Shown in pieces: positions 1-7,393 of a stretch of 13,957 nt of DNA (its first letter is position 1; each line of letters begins with the position of its first letter). The position numbers and the translations under genes are program-made. The stretch is from an uncultured Actinoplanes sp. GTDB lineage: Bacteria; Actinomycetota; Actinomycetes; Mycobacteriales; Micromonosporaceae. The stretch is from assembly GCA_934667465.1 (NCBI GenBank), contig CAKUMG010000059.1:1-13957 (forward strand). Direction: 5' to 3'. The notes beneath the pieces are model-generated. The model was not told where the DNA came from and made no database searches. It worked only from the letters and a program-made list of their open reading frames with translations.

Positions 1-3000
1 CTGCTCGCTATCGGGATCGAGGCCGAGGTCGCCGACCAGCTCGAAGAGGCCCCGGAAGCGACCGTGCGCGCGGTGCTCCGCCTGCTCGACACCCTCGTCC
101 GCGACGCCGGCACGCGCGCCGACGGCACGGCGCGCGTCATGGCCGTCGTCACGCTGCGGGCCGCACTGCTGGAGCGGCTGCAGAGCACGGAGGCCGACGG
201 GCCGAGCCGGCGGGCCGCGACCGAGACCGTGCCGCCGATGAGCCGCGCCGAGCTGCGCGCCGCCGTCACCGCGGGCGACGTGGCGTTCAGCGAAGGGCTG
301 GACGAGCGCATCCTCGCCGAGGCCGGGGAGGAACCGGGCCGGCTCCCGTTGATCGAGTTCACGCTCGAACAACTGTGGCGGCGGCGCCGCTTCAACACGC
401 TGACCGCCACCGCGTACGAGGACCTCGGCGGGGTGGCGGGCGCCCTGAGCACCTACGCCGACGAGGTCGTGGCCGCCCTTCCGGAGCCGCAGCAGCGGCG
501 GGTGCGGCCGGTCCTGACCGCGATGGCCGCACCCGCCGGCGGTGGCTTCCGGCGGCGGCCGCTCGATCTGGCCGGCCTGACCGCGGGGGACCGCGAGGTC
601 GTCCGGCAGCTCGCCGCCCGCCGGCTCGTGGTCATCACCGAGCCGGCGGGTGGCCCCGCCCACGCCGAACCGGCCCATCAGGCGTTGCTCGAGGGGTGGG
701 GGACGCTGCGGGGCTGGCTCGATGCCGACCGGGAGTTCCTGACCTGGTACGACCAGCTGCGCGCCGACCGGGAACGCTGGACCGCGGCAGGGCGTGACCC
801 GGGCCGGTTGTTGCGCGGGCTCGCGCTGGACACGGCGGGACGATGGGCCGCCGACCGGCCCGGCGACATCGGCGGCCTGGAGCTGGCGTACGTCGGTGCC
901 AGCCAGGCCAGGGACCGCCGGCGGCGGCGCACCCTGCTCGCGGTGGTGGCCGCGATGACGGCCCTGGCGGTTGTGGCCGGGGTCCTGGCCGTGGTCGCCA
1001 CGCGGCGCGGCGCCGAGGTCGCCGACCGGCTACGGGACGTGTCCTCGCGTCAGCTCGCGGCCCACTCGCTGCGATTCCGGGGCACCGAACCCGCCAAGGC
1101 CCTGCAGTTCGCCCAGGCCGCCTGGCGGACGGCCGGGACCCCCGACGCGTACGGTGCCCTCTTCACCCAGTTCGCGTCCCTCGACCCCGTCGAGCGGCTG
1201 CATCAGGGGCTCTGGACGGGCACCGCCGAGCAGATCAGGACGAGCACCGACGGGCGGATCGCGCTGGTCACCACCACCGACGGCCCGTTCGTGCACGCGG
1301 GGCTCCTCGGCGACGGCAGGCCCGAGCCGCTGCCGCTGGACGGCGCCCGTACGACCGACACCTTCGCCCTCGACCCGGCCGGGCGGTACGTCGTCGCGGC
1401 CGGCGCCGACGGTGCCGTCACTGTCTGGGACCTGCGGGACCGCGCCGCCGCCGGGCGTGTCCTGTCCGCCGCGGTCACCGACCGTCCGGAACGGCATGCG
1501 GTCGGCTCCATCGCGTTCTCCCGCGACGGCTCCCGCTTCCTGGTGTTCCGGACCCCGGTGATGCCGGTCGGCGGCGATCCCCGGGCGCCGGCAGACCTGC
1601 GCGTCTGGGAGCCGGCGACCGGCCGGCCCGTTCCCGCGGCCGTCCGGCTCGACCGTCGCACCGACTTCGCCGTCCAGTTCGCCGGGGCAGCCGACGCGGT
1701 TCTGCTCACCGGCAACCGGGACCCGGCCGTCTACGATCTGGCCACCGGCCGGACCCGGCGGACGCTGACCGGCGAGCTCGGCTGGGAGGCCGCGGAGAAC
1801 GGCGCGACGCTGATCGCGTGCGACGGCGAAGCCCTGCACGTACGCGACACCGCATCCGGTGCCGTGCGCCGGCCCATGGACCTGGGCTCCTGCATCGTGC
1901 CCCGGGTGGACGGCAGCGGCACGGCGGTCATCCTCGACACCGCGACGGACGACTCCGTCAGCACCAGCACCCTCACCGTCATCCCCCTGAGCAGCGGCAC
2001 CGTGTACCGCACAGTGCTGCCACCGGCTCGGGACCGCGTGCTGGTGCCGGGGCCCGACGGCGTCCCGCGCATGCTCAGCGTGCAGGGCGACACCCTGTAT
2101 CGCAGCCGGGTGGACATGCTGCCCGCGTTGCCTCCCGACGAGGAGGACACCGTCAGCTACACCGCCGGCTGGGTCGTCACCCCCGGCGGCGACCGGGCTG
2201 TCACCGTGCACACCGACGGGGAGATCGTCCTCACCGACGTCAAGACCGGGAAGACGATCGCCCAGGTACGCGGCGGCAAGCCCGGCCGCTCCTTCGACCG
2301 GGTCGGCGCCGGCTATGCCGTGACGCCCGACGGGGCCCGGCTCGTGGTCGCCGAGGCGGGGGCGGTGGCCGTCTACCGGCTGCCGGAGCTGACCCGGGTG
2401 CACCGGCTCGTGCTGCCCGAGCCGGAGCTGGCCGGGCTGCCGGCGGACGAGGTGGACTTCCTGAGCACCACCGTCGTGCTCACCGGCCCGGACCGGCTCG
2501 CCGCCCTGCACCGGGGCATCCTCACCCGGTGGGACCTCGGCACGGGCACCGCGCTGCGGCCACCACTGCGGCTCAGCGGCGGCACCACGCGCGACCGTTA
2601 CCAGGCGGGGCTGGCGTACCTCACCGGGCTGCGCCCGGATCATCCGGACGAGCTGGTGGTGGTCCGGCCCGAGGGCAGCGTGCAGCTGTGGAGCCTGACG
2701 GACGACCGGCTGCTGCGGAGTCTGCCGATGACAGCCGATCAGCTGGTCCGCGGCGCGGTCGTGTTCGACGCCACCGGCATGCTGGTCGCGATCGACGACG
2801 GCGGCCACGCGACGGTCCGGGACCTGCGCGAGGTCGACAGTCCGCGGCCGGTGCCGATCGGGGATCTCACCGAGCTGCTCGGCTTCACCCCCGCAGGACA
2901 CCTGCTCGCTCAGGGCACCACCGATCTGCAGGTGTGGGACGTGATCGCGGGCGCGCGGATCGCGCTGGTGTCCGAGCCCGGCGAAGCCGTCTCCTGGAGG

Positions 3001-3177
3001 CTGGCCGACGGCGTCCTCGCCGGGCGAGGACGCTTCGCCGGGCGGGTGTTGCCCCTCGATCCGCAGCGGTGGTTCCGCCGGTTGTGCGACCTCAGCGCCC
3101 GCCCCTTCACCGCCGGCGAGCGCGAGCTGCTGCGCCTGTCCGGCGCCCCGGCCGATCCACCGTGCGCCGAGGGTTGA
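1..3177 (+). CDS. STAND NTPase C-terminal part with membrane helix and WD40-like propeller (5' truncated)
   Basis: The frame is open from base 1 with no credible start, so this is the 3' part (1058 visible residues) of a larger gene. Visible residues 1-300 match the region that follows the P-loop core in nSTAND1-type ATPases: an EPGRLPLIEFTLEQLW segment, a YEDLGGVAGALSTYADEV segment, a winged-helix-like AEPAHQALLEGWGTLRGWLD stretch and a GRDPGRLLRG stretch. A basic RDRRRRR patch precedes one hydrophobic helix (bases 931-1002). The rest, to about residue 1040, is WD40-like blades with signatures such as VTVWDLRD, LRVWEPATG, VQLWSL and LQVWDV. From family knowledge, such proteins are signal-sensing switches in bacterial conflict or immunity systems, often fused at the N-terminus to a trypsin-like protease. 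That part, with the Walker motifs, is outside the window, so protease fusion is inference. The TCO1 gene just downstream supports it. Confidence 0.88.
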   Translation: MLAIGIEAEVADQLEEAPEATVRAVLRLLDTLVRDAGTRADGTARVMAVVTLRAALLERLQSTEADGPSRRAATETVPPMSRAELRAAVTAGDVAFSEGLDERILAEAGEEPGRLPLIEFTLEQLWRRRRFNTLTATAYEDLGGVAGALSTYADEVVAALPEPQQRRVRPVLTAMAAPAGGGFRRRPLDLAGLTAGDREVVRQLAARRLVVITEPAGGPAHAEPAHQALLEGWGTLRGWLDADREFLTWYDQLRADRERWTAAGRDPGRLLRGLALDTAGRWAADRPGDIGGLELAYVGASQARDRRRRRTLLAVVAAMTALAVVAGVLAVVATRRGAEVADRLRDVSSRQLAAHSLRFRGTEPAKALQFAQAAWRTAGTPDAYGALFTQFASLDPVERLHQGLWTGTAEQIRTSTDGRIALVTTTDGPFVHAGLLGDGRPEPLPLDGARTTDTFALDPAGRYVVAAGADGAVTVWDLRDRAAAGRVLSAAVTDRPERHAVGSIAFSRDGSRFLVFRTPVMPVGGDPRAPADLRVWEPATGRPVPAAVRLDRRTDFAVQFAGAADAVLLTGNRDPAVYDLATGRTRRTLTGELGWEAAENGATLIACDGEALHVRDTASGAVRRPMDLGSCIVPRVDGSGTAVILDTATDDSVSTSTLTVIPLSSGTVYRTVLPPARDRVLVPGPDGVPRMLSVQGDTLYRSRVDMLPALPPDEEDTVSYTAGWVVTPGGDRAVTVHTDGEIVLTDVKTGKTIAQVRGGKPGRSFDRVGAGYAVTPDGARLVVAEAGAVAVYRLPELTRVHRLVLPEPELAGLPADEVDFLSTTVVLTGPDRLAALHRGILTRWDLGTGTALRPPLRLSGGTTRDRYQAGLAYLTGLRPDHPDELVVVRPEGSVQLWSLTDDRLLRSLPMTADQLVRGAVVFDATGMLVAIDDGGHATVRDLREVDSPRPVPIGDLTELLGFTPAGHLLAQGTTDLQVWDVIAGARIALVSEPGEAVSWRLADGVLAGRGRFAGRVLPLDPQRWFRRLCDLSARPFTAGERELLRLSGAPADPPCAEG

Positions 3178-3187
3178 CGATGATCGA

Positions 3188-3193
3188 TAGGCT
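3188..3193 (+). promoter_or_regulatory. Possible -10 box for a leaderless start of the TCO1 gene
   Basis: The hexamer TAGGCT fits the actinobacterial TANNNT -10 pattern and ends seven bases before the ATG at 3201, the spacing expected for leaderless transcripts. No -35 box is visible at 16-18 bp. The competing reading is translation from the ATG at 3180, which has a GAGGG Shine-Dalgarno-like run six bases upstream. Confidence 0.35.
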
Positions 3194-3200
3194 GGCCCCC

Positions 3201-3569
3201 ATGACACAGGTCGTGGCGATGCCCCTGGACGGCGGCGGCTCCGTGTGGGTCGAGGTCGCCGAGGAACCCGGCAATCTGCAGCACGTCGGCCGCGGCGCCG
3301 ACGTCGTGCACGATGCATCCGAGACGCTGCAGCAGGCGCTGGCCCGGGTGCGCCCGGCCGCCACGGCCATCCGTGACAGCCTGCGCGACATGGCCGAACC
3401 CCCGGACCGGGTGGGCGTGGACTTCGGCATCAAGCTCACCGCGGAGGCGGGCGTCGTCATCGCCCGGGCGAAGAGCGAGGCCAACTTCACCGTACGGCTG
3501 GAGTGGAACCGCCCCGGCCCCGAGCCGGCCGGCTTCCCCGTCCCACCCGCACCGGGCGACGACGACTGA
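3201..3569 (+). CDS. TCO1 (trypsin-co-occurring domain 1, CU044_2847-like) family protein
   Basis: A 122-residue soluble protein with no membrane segment. It opens with a strand-rich MPLDGGGSVWVEVAEEPG segment. A helix (SETLQQALARVRPAATAIRDS) follows, then a DRVGVDFGIKLTAEAGVVIA block and AKSEANFTVRLEW near the end, and finally a Pro/Gly/Asp-rich tail. The VxVDFGIKLTAEAGxVIA...F.V.L.W pattern is the hallmark of the TCO1 family, named for its association with trypsin-like protease and STAND genes. The molecular role is not established; it is thought to act as an adaptor or partner in those conflict systems. It starts just downstream of the STAND-WD40 stop at 3177, so co-expression is likely. 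The start is uncertain: ATG at 3201 begins where the family similarity begins and has a leaderless-type -10 box, while ATG at 3180 adds seven residues and has a better ribosome site. Confidence 0.85.
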   Translation: MTQVVAMPLDGGGSVWVEVAEEPGNLQHVGRGADVVHDASETLQQALARVRPAATAIRDSLRDMAEPPDRVGVDFGIKLTAEAGVVIARAKSEANFTVRLEWNRPGPEPAGFPVPPAPGDDD

Positions 3570-3615
3570 GCGGACCAGCCGGGCTGCGCGCACTGTGGAG
3601 TCGCCGCCCGTGCCT

Positions 3616-3690
3616 ACGTGAACCTTCGAGGCACTGCAGGAACCAGCGCCGGTCGAAGGCGAGTACACCGGTGATCGCCTCGCTTCTGTT
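3616..3690 (-). pseudogene. BLUF blue-light photoreceptor domain remnant
   Basis: Read on the minus strand, this stretch encodes NRSEAITGVLAFDRRWFLQC followed by LEG. It carries the BLUF signature N-x4-ITG-x-L-x6-F-x-Q-x-LEG, including the Asn and the Gln that contact flavin in BLUF proteins. Only about 25 residues are in frame. No BLUF N-terminus (the conserved Tyr-containing first strand) precedes it in the same frame and the similarity stops after LEGSR. A neighbouring frame upstream reads EAVSRGREMPG, which could be the preceding helix after a frameshift. BLUF domains often control EAL or GGDEF partners, and an intact GGDEF-EAL gene begins about 170 bp away on the other strand. The remnant is most likely non-functional. 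Confidence 0.6.
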
Positions 3691-3727
3691 GCCCGGGCAT
3701 CTCCCGACCCCTCGACACGGCCTCGGC

Positions 3728-3757
3728 GCCGCCGCCATTCACACCTTCGGCGGCGGC
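3728..3757. terminator. GC-rich hairpin between the TCO1 gene and the GGDEF-EAL gene
   Basis: Perfect 9-bp arms GCCGCCGCC and GGCGGCGGC enclose a 12-base loop. There is no T-run, so calling it a terminator is inference. It lies in the 3570-3857 intergenic stretch, which otherwise holds only the BLUF remnant. Confidence 0.3.
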
Positions 3758-3857
3758 ACTCGCGTGGGCGGCACCTTCGCCACCGATCGGAACGAGGCGC
3801 TCAAGCTCGGCTGACCCGTTCGCGCAGTTCGGGCGGTTCGCTGCCGATGGGACGTAC

Positions 3858-6164
3858 ATGGCGGAACTGCGCGCGGCCCCCTCCCGGCTGCTCCCGGTGG
3901 CCGTGTGGGGGTCGGGTGCCCTGCTCGCGGTGTCCCTGGTGCTGGTGCACACCGGCTGGGGGGACGGCATCGACGCGCGGCTCGCGAACGATCTCGCGTA
4001 CGTGCCGGTCACCCTGCTGACGGCGGCGCTGGGCCTGCGGCTGATCACGAAAGGCGGTCTCGGTACGCGTGAGCGCCGGGCCTGGCTCCTGCTCGAGGCC
4101 TCGTTCGTGTGCCAGGGCGTCGCGCGCGTGATCTCGGTGATCCGGGACCTGATGTCCGTTCCGCCCTCGTATCCGAGCGTGGCCGACTATCTGTACCTTT
4201 CCGCGATCCCGTTCATCGTCGCCGGCCTGCTGCTGTTCCCCGCCGCCCGCCGGACCCGGGGCGAGCGCGTCAAGCTGCTGATCGACAGCCTGATCGTCGT
4301 GGCCGGTGCGTGCATGGCTCTCTGGTACCTGGAGATCGGCCCGATCGTGGAGGCCCGCGGCGTCGACCCGTTCGTGATCGCCTTCTCGGCCGCCGTGCCG
4401 ATCCTCGACCTGCTCCTGCTCTTCGCGCTCATCACCCTGCTGCTGCGGCGCCCGGAGACCGGCGCCGGGATCGGGCTGCTGTGCGCGGCGTTCACGCTCA
4501 ACGTGGTCGCCGACAGCACGTACACCATCGCGTTCGTGCAGTTCGGCATCTTCTTCCGCCCCGGCAGCTGGCCCTTCCTGCTGTGGGCGGCGGGCAGTTT
4601 CCTGACACTGCTCGCCGTCCACCGCCGGACGGTCAACGGCAGATCCACCCCGCAGCCGTACGCGCGCCGCGCCGAGCCCCGCCGCCGGCTGAGCTGGCTG
4701 CCGTACGGGGCGGTCGCGCTCGCGTACGGAATGCTGGCCTTTGTCGCCCGTGACCAGCCGCCCTATCCGCTCGGTGGCATGATCGCGGGCGCGGTCGCGC
4801 TGACCCTGCTGGTGATCGTCCGGCAGGTGTTCGCGCAGCGCGAGAACCGCCGGCTCGCCGTCACCGACCCGCTCACGGGGCTGGCCAACCGGGCCCTGAT
4901 CGCCGAGCGGGTCGCCGAGTTCGAGCGGCAGCCGGCCCGCGACGAGCGGCACGACGCCGTGCTGCTGATCGACCTGGACCACTTCAAGCCGATCAACGAC
5001 GCGCACGGGCACGACGCGGGCGACGCGGTGCTGCGGGCGGTCGCGGAGGCGCTGCGCTCGGTGCTGCGGGCGGGTGACACGGCGGGCCGGCTGGGCGGCG
5101 ACGAGTTCGCGGTGCTGCTGTGCGGGCTGCCGGACCGCGCCGCCGTGGGGCACGTGGCGCAGCGGCTGGTGGAGGCGCTGCGTACCCCCGTGATCTTCAA
5201 TGATCTCGTCCTGCAGGTCGAGGCGAGCATCGGCGTCGCGTTCCGCGCCCAGGGCGATGCGCTGCTGGCGCGCGCGGACGTCGCGATGTACGCGGCGAAG
5301 CGGTCCGGGCGCGGCCGCTACCGCGTCTACGAGCCGTCGATGGACGCCAACGTCCTGGACGCCGAGCTGCGGCGCGCAGTCGCCCGCGACGAGCTGGTCG
5401 TGCACTTCCAGCCGGTGGCGGACCTGGCCGGCGGCGGCTACGTGGCGGTCGAGGCGCTGGTGCGCTGGAACCATCCCGTCCGCGGGCTGCTGCTGCCCGG
5501 CGCGTTCATCGAGCAGGCCGAGGAGACCGGCGCGGTGATCCCGCTGGGCGAATGGGTGCTGCGCGAGGCCTGCCGCCAGGCCGCCGGCTGGCCGGTCCGG
5601 CTCAGCGTGAACCTCTCGGCCCGGCAGGTCGTGCAGCTCGGGCTGGTCGGCACGATCCGCGGCATCCTCGACGAGACGGGCTTCCCCGCCGATCGGCTGG
5701 TCCTCGAGCTGACCGAGAGCGTGGTCCTGCGGCCCGACGAGCAGACCGTGGCGCGCCTGCACGAGCTGCGCGACCTGGGCATCGGCATCGCGATCGACGA
5801 CTTCGGCACCGGCTACGCCGCCCTGAGCTACCTGCGGACGCTGCCGGTCAGCATCCTCAAGGTGGACCGCTCCTTCGTCGCCGACATCGACACCGATCCC
5901 GACGCGTACGCCGTGGCGGCGGCCGTCGTCGGCCTGGCACAGGCGTACCGGCTCCAGGTGGTGGCCGAGGGCGTCGAGACGGCGGCCCAGGTGCGCTGCC
6001 TCACCGAGATCGGCTGCGGCTACGGGCAGGGGTACCTGTTCTCCCGGCCCGTTCCTGGCACTTCCCTGCGGTTCCCTGTGACTCAGATCACGTGTAATGC
6101 TGGGCCCGTCAATGTGGACAAGCGGGCGGGGGAAGCGCCATGCGAATCGGTAGAGCATCTGTAG
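3858..6164 (+). CDS. Membrane-anchored GGDEF-EAL protein (diguanylate cyclase/phosphodiesterase)
   Basis: A 768-residue protein that should make and/or break down cyclic di-GMP at the inner face of the membrane. Residues 1 to about 315 hold roughly ten hydrophobic helices, forming a putative membrane sensor I cannot name. A GGDEF domain follows, starting at LAVTDPLTGLANRALI. It has DLDHFKPINDAHGHDAGD, an intact GGDEF active site at residues 413-417 and a canonical inhibitory site RAGD at 404-407, five residues before it. The EAL domain has EAL at 532-534, NLSARQ, ELTES, DDFGTG starting at 647, LKVDRSFV, AEGVE and GQGYLFSRP, so the metal- and substrate-binding residues look complete. Both domains are predicted active, but the net direction cannot be read from sequence. 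ATG 3858 is chosen because the first helix follows it directly; its ribosome site is weak. The last 25 bases overlap the next gene. Confidence 0.95.
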   Translation: MAELRAAPSRLLPVAVWGSGALLAVSLVLVHTGWGDGIDARLANDLAYVPVTLLTAALGLRLITKGGLGTRERRAWLLLEASFVCQGVARVISVIRDLMSVPPSYPSVADYLYLSAIPFIVAGLLLFPAARRTRGERVKLLIDSLIVVAGACMALWYLEIGPIVEARGVDPFVIAFSAAVPILDLLLLFALITLLLRRPETGAGIGLLCAAFTLNVVADSTYTIAFVQFGIFFRPGSWPFLLWAAGSFLTLLAVHRRTVNGRSTPQPYARRAEPRRRLSWLPYGAVALAYGMLAFVARDQPPYPLGGMIAGAVALTLLVIVRQVFAQRENRRLAVTDPLTGLANRALIAERVAEFERQPARDERHDAVLLIDLDHFKPINDAHGHDAGDAVLRAVAEALRSVLRAGDTAGRLGGDEFAVLLCGLPDRAAVGHVAQRLVEALRTPVIFNDLVLQVEASIGVAFRAQGDALLARADVAMYAAKRSGRGRYRVYEPSMDANVLDAELRRAVARDELVVHFQPVADLAGGGYVAVEALVRWNHPVRGLLLPGAFIEQAEETGAVIPLGEWVLREACRQAAGWPVRLSVNLSARQVVQLGLVGTIRGILDETGFPADRLVLELTESVVLRPDEQTVARLHELRDLGIGIAIDDFGTGYAALSYLRTLPVSILKVDRSFVADIDTDPDAYAVAAAVVGLAQAYRLQVVAEGVETAAQVRCLTEIGCGYGQGYLFSRPVPGTSLRFPVTQITCNAGPVNVDKRAGEAPCESVEHL
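6077..6092 (+). promoter_or_regulatory. CRP-like operator candidate upstream of the secreted-protein gene
   Basis: TGTGACTCAGATCACG fits the CRP/FNR pattern TGTGA-N6-TCACA with one mismatch in the last position. It lies inside the 3' end of the GGDEF-EAL gene, about 48 bp before the ATG at 6140. A TAATGC box, possibly a -10, starts three bases after it, so a bound regulator would more likely block than activate that promoter. This is pattern-based only. Confidence 0.35.
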
Positions 6165-7303
6165 TAGTCCTCATCATCGGAGCGGCGCTGACCGTGCCCG
6201 GCGTGGCCCTGGCCGATGTGCCACCGCCCGCCCGGGTGGGCTCCCGCTACGAGACGGCCAGCGGCAACACGGTCAGCCGCGACTGCGGCTACAGCGCACC
6301 GATCCCCGGGGTGGCCGGCCAGGCGTTCTGGGCCTTCTGCGACACGGCGATCAACAACCCGGGTGGGCAGACGATCGGGTTCATCGGCGGCTCCACGGCG
6401 GCGCGCGGCGCGTACACCAATGGTCAAGTGCCCACGACTTTGAGCGAGCTGCCCACCCCGCCCGCGGCCCCGGCGGTCCCCAGCAACCGCCAGCCGGCGC
6501 CCTTCCTGCCCACCCCGAGCGGCCTCGTTCTGCCCGGCACCGACACCTCATGCGGCGCGAGCGGGACCCAGTCCTACGCCGCCTCGTGGATCACCGGCCT
6601 GACCCGCGGCCCGAACCGCACGATCAGCGGCCAGAACGGCTCCCAGCTGCTGTTCCTCACCTACACGAACGTGTGCGTCGCCAACAACGCCTGGACGACG
6701 CAGAGCTACGGTGTAACGTTCTACAACCCGGCGACCAACCAGCGCGTCGGCCCCGCCACCGTGTTCCCGCGCCCCGCCACCGGCGAACTCGCCTGGCAGC
6801 GCCGCCTCGGCTCACCGACCTTCGCCGCGGACGGCTACCTCTACCTCTACACCCATCTGTGTACGTCGTCCGCGTTCGGCGCCTGCGGTGCGGGCACGGT
6901 GGCTCTGGCACGCACCCCGTGGTCCACGAGCACGGGCTGGTCCACGGGCAGCAGCTACCGCTGGTGGACGGGCTCCACCTGGTCCAGCGACCCGGCGGCG
7001 GCCACGTCGGCGCTGCCGGCCGCACGCCCGTTCGGCATCGACGTGCGGGTGTTCCCGGGGCGGGGCTACGTGGGCATCGAACAGACCACGATCGCGGGGC
7101 ACTACCGGATCTGGAACGCCGCCACGCCCACGGGCCCGTGGACGGCCGGCGCCGAGTCGGTGCTGCCGGGGTGCGCCAGCACGACGACGAGCTGGTGCTA
7201 CGCCTTCATCGGGCACCCGGAGCTGAGCACGGCGAGCTCACTGTTCGTCTCCCACTACCAACCCGACGATCGACACGTACGCGTCGCCGCCGTGCCCTGG
7301 TGA
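6140..7303 (+). CDS. Secreted protein of unknown function, probable beta-propeller-like fold
   Basis: 387 residues. The N-terminus is a clear Sec signal peptide (basic MRIGR, a hydrophobic core, then ALA before DVPPP, with cleavage after about residue 25), so the product is exported. The mature part is rich in Thr, Ser, Gly, Trp and Tyr and has several Cys that may pair (DCGYS, AFCDT, TSCGAS, NVCVANN, HLCTSSAFGACG, PGCA, SWCYAF). Segments such as SPTFAADGYLYLYTH, GHYRIWNAATPTGPWTAG and GHPELSTASSLFVSHYQPDD resemble blades of five-bladed propellers of the glycosidase/DUF4185 type. I see no convincing catalytic triad, so no enzyme activity is claimed. A GGGGGAAG ribosome site lies just before the ATG. 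The start overlaps the end of the GGDEF-EAL gene by 25 bases, suggesting translational coupling. Confidence 0.88.
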   Translation: MRIGRASVVVLIIGAALTVPGVALADVPPPARVGSRYETASGNTVSRDCGYSAPIPGVAGQAFWAFCDTAINNPGGQTIGFIGGSTAARGAYTNGQVPTTLSELPTPPAAPAVPSNRQPAPFLPTPSGLVLPGTDTSCGASGTQSYAASWITGLTRGPNRTISGQNGSQLLFLTYTNVCVANNAWTTQSYGVTFYNPATNQRVGPATVFPRPATGELAWQRRLGSPTFAADGYLYLYTHLCTSSAFGACGAGTVALARTPWSTSTGWSTGSSYRWWTGSTWSSDPAAATSALPAARPFGIDVRVFPGRGYVGIEQTTIAGHYRIWNAATPTGPWTAGAESVLPGCASTTTSWCYAFIGHPELSTASSLFVSHYQPDDRHVRVAAVPW

Positions 7304-7310
7304 TTGTGGC

Positions 7311-7365
7311 GGGCCGCGGCCCTGGTGGGCCGCGGTCCTTAGCGCGCCACGGTCCTTGGCGTGCC
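7311..7365. repeat. Palindrome and short direct repeats between convergent genes
   Basis: GGGCCGCGGCCC at 7311-7322 is a perfect 12-bp palindrome and is repeated at 7327-7338 with one change. CGGTCCTTAGCGCGCC at 7333-7348 is repeated at 7350-7365 with two changes. The block lies in the 90 bp between two convergent genes, so it may serve as a bidirectional terminator; no T-run is present. Confidence 0.4.
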
Positions 7366-7393
7366 TGGCTTTCTCGGCGCGCGTGGTGTCCCG

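Noticed and set aside
843..3179. Upstream extension of the TCO1 reading frame through the STAND gene
   Set aside because: The extension is Arg/Pro/Gly-rich out-of-frame translation of the STAND-WD40 gene; the real protein begins at 3180 or 3201.
1030..3318. Minus-strand open frame of 762 codons opposite the STAND-WD40 gene
   Set aside because: Antisense shadow with no domain pattern; the plus-strand frame has clear WD40 and STAND signatures.
3503..3814. Plus-strand 103-codon frame after the TCO1 gene, ending HTFGGGTRVGGTFATDRNEA
   Set aside because: It overlaps the TCO1 gene out of frame. HTFGGGT briefly recalls a cytochrome P450 heme loop, but no Cys or other P450 motif follows.
3801..6158. 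Long minus-strand open frame (785 codons) opposite the GGDEF-EAL gene
   Set aside because: Its composition (runs of Gln, Arg, His, Asp, Gly) is the antisense shadow of a high-GC gene; the plus strand has full catalytic motifs.
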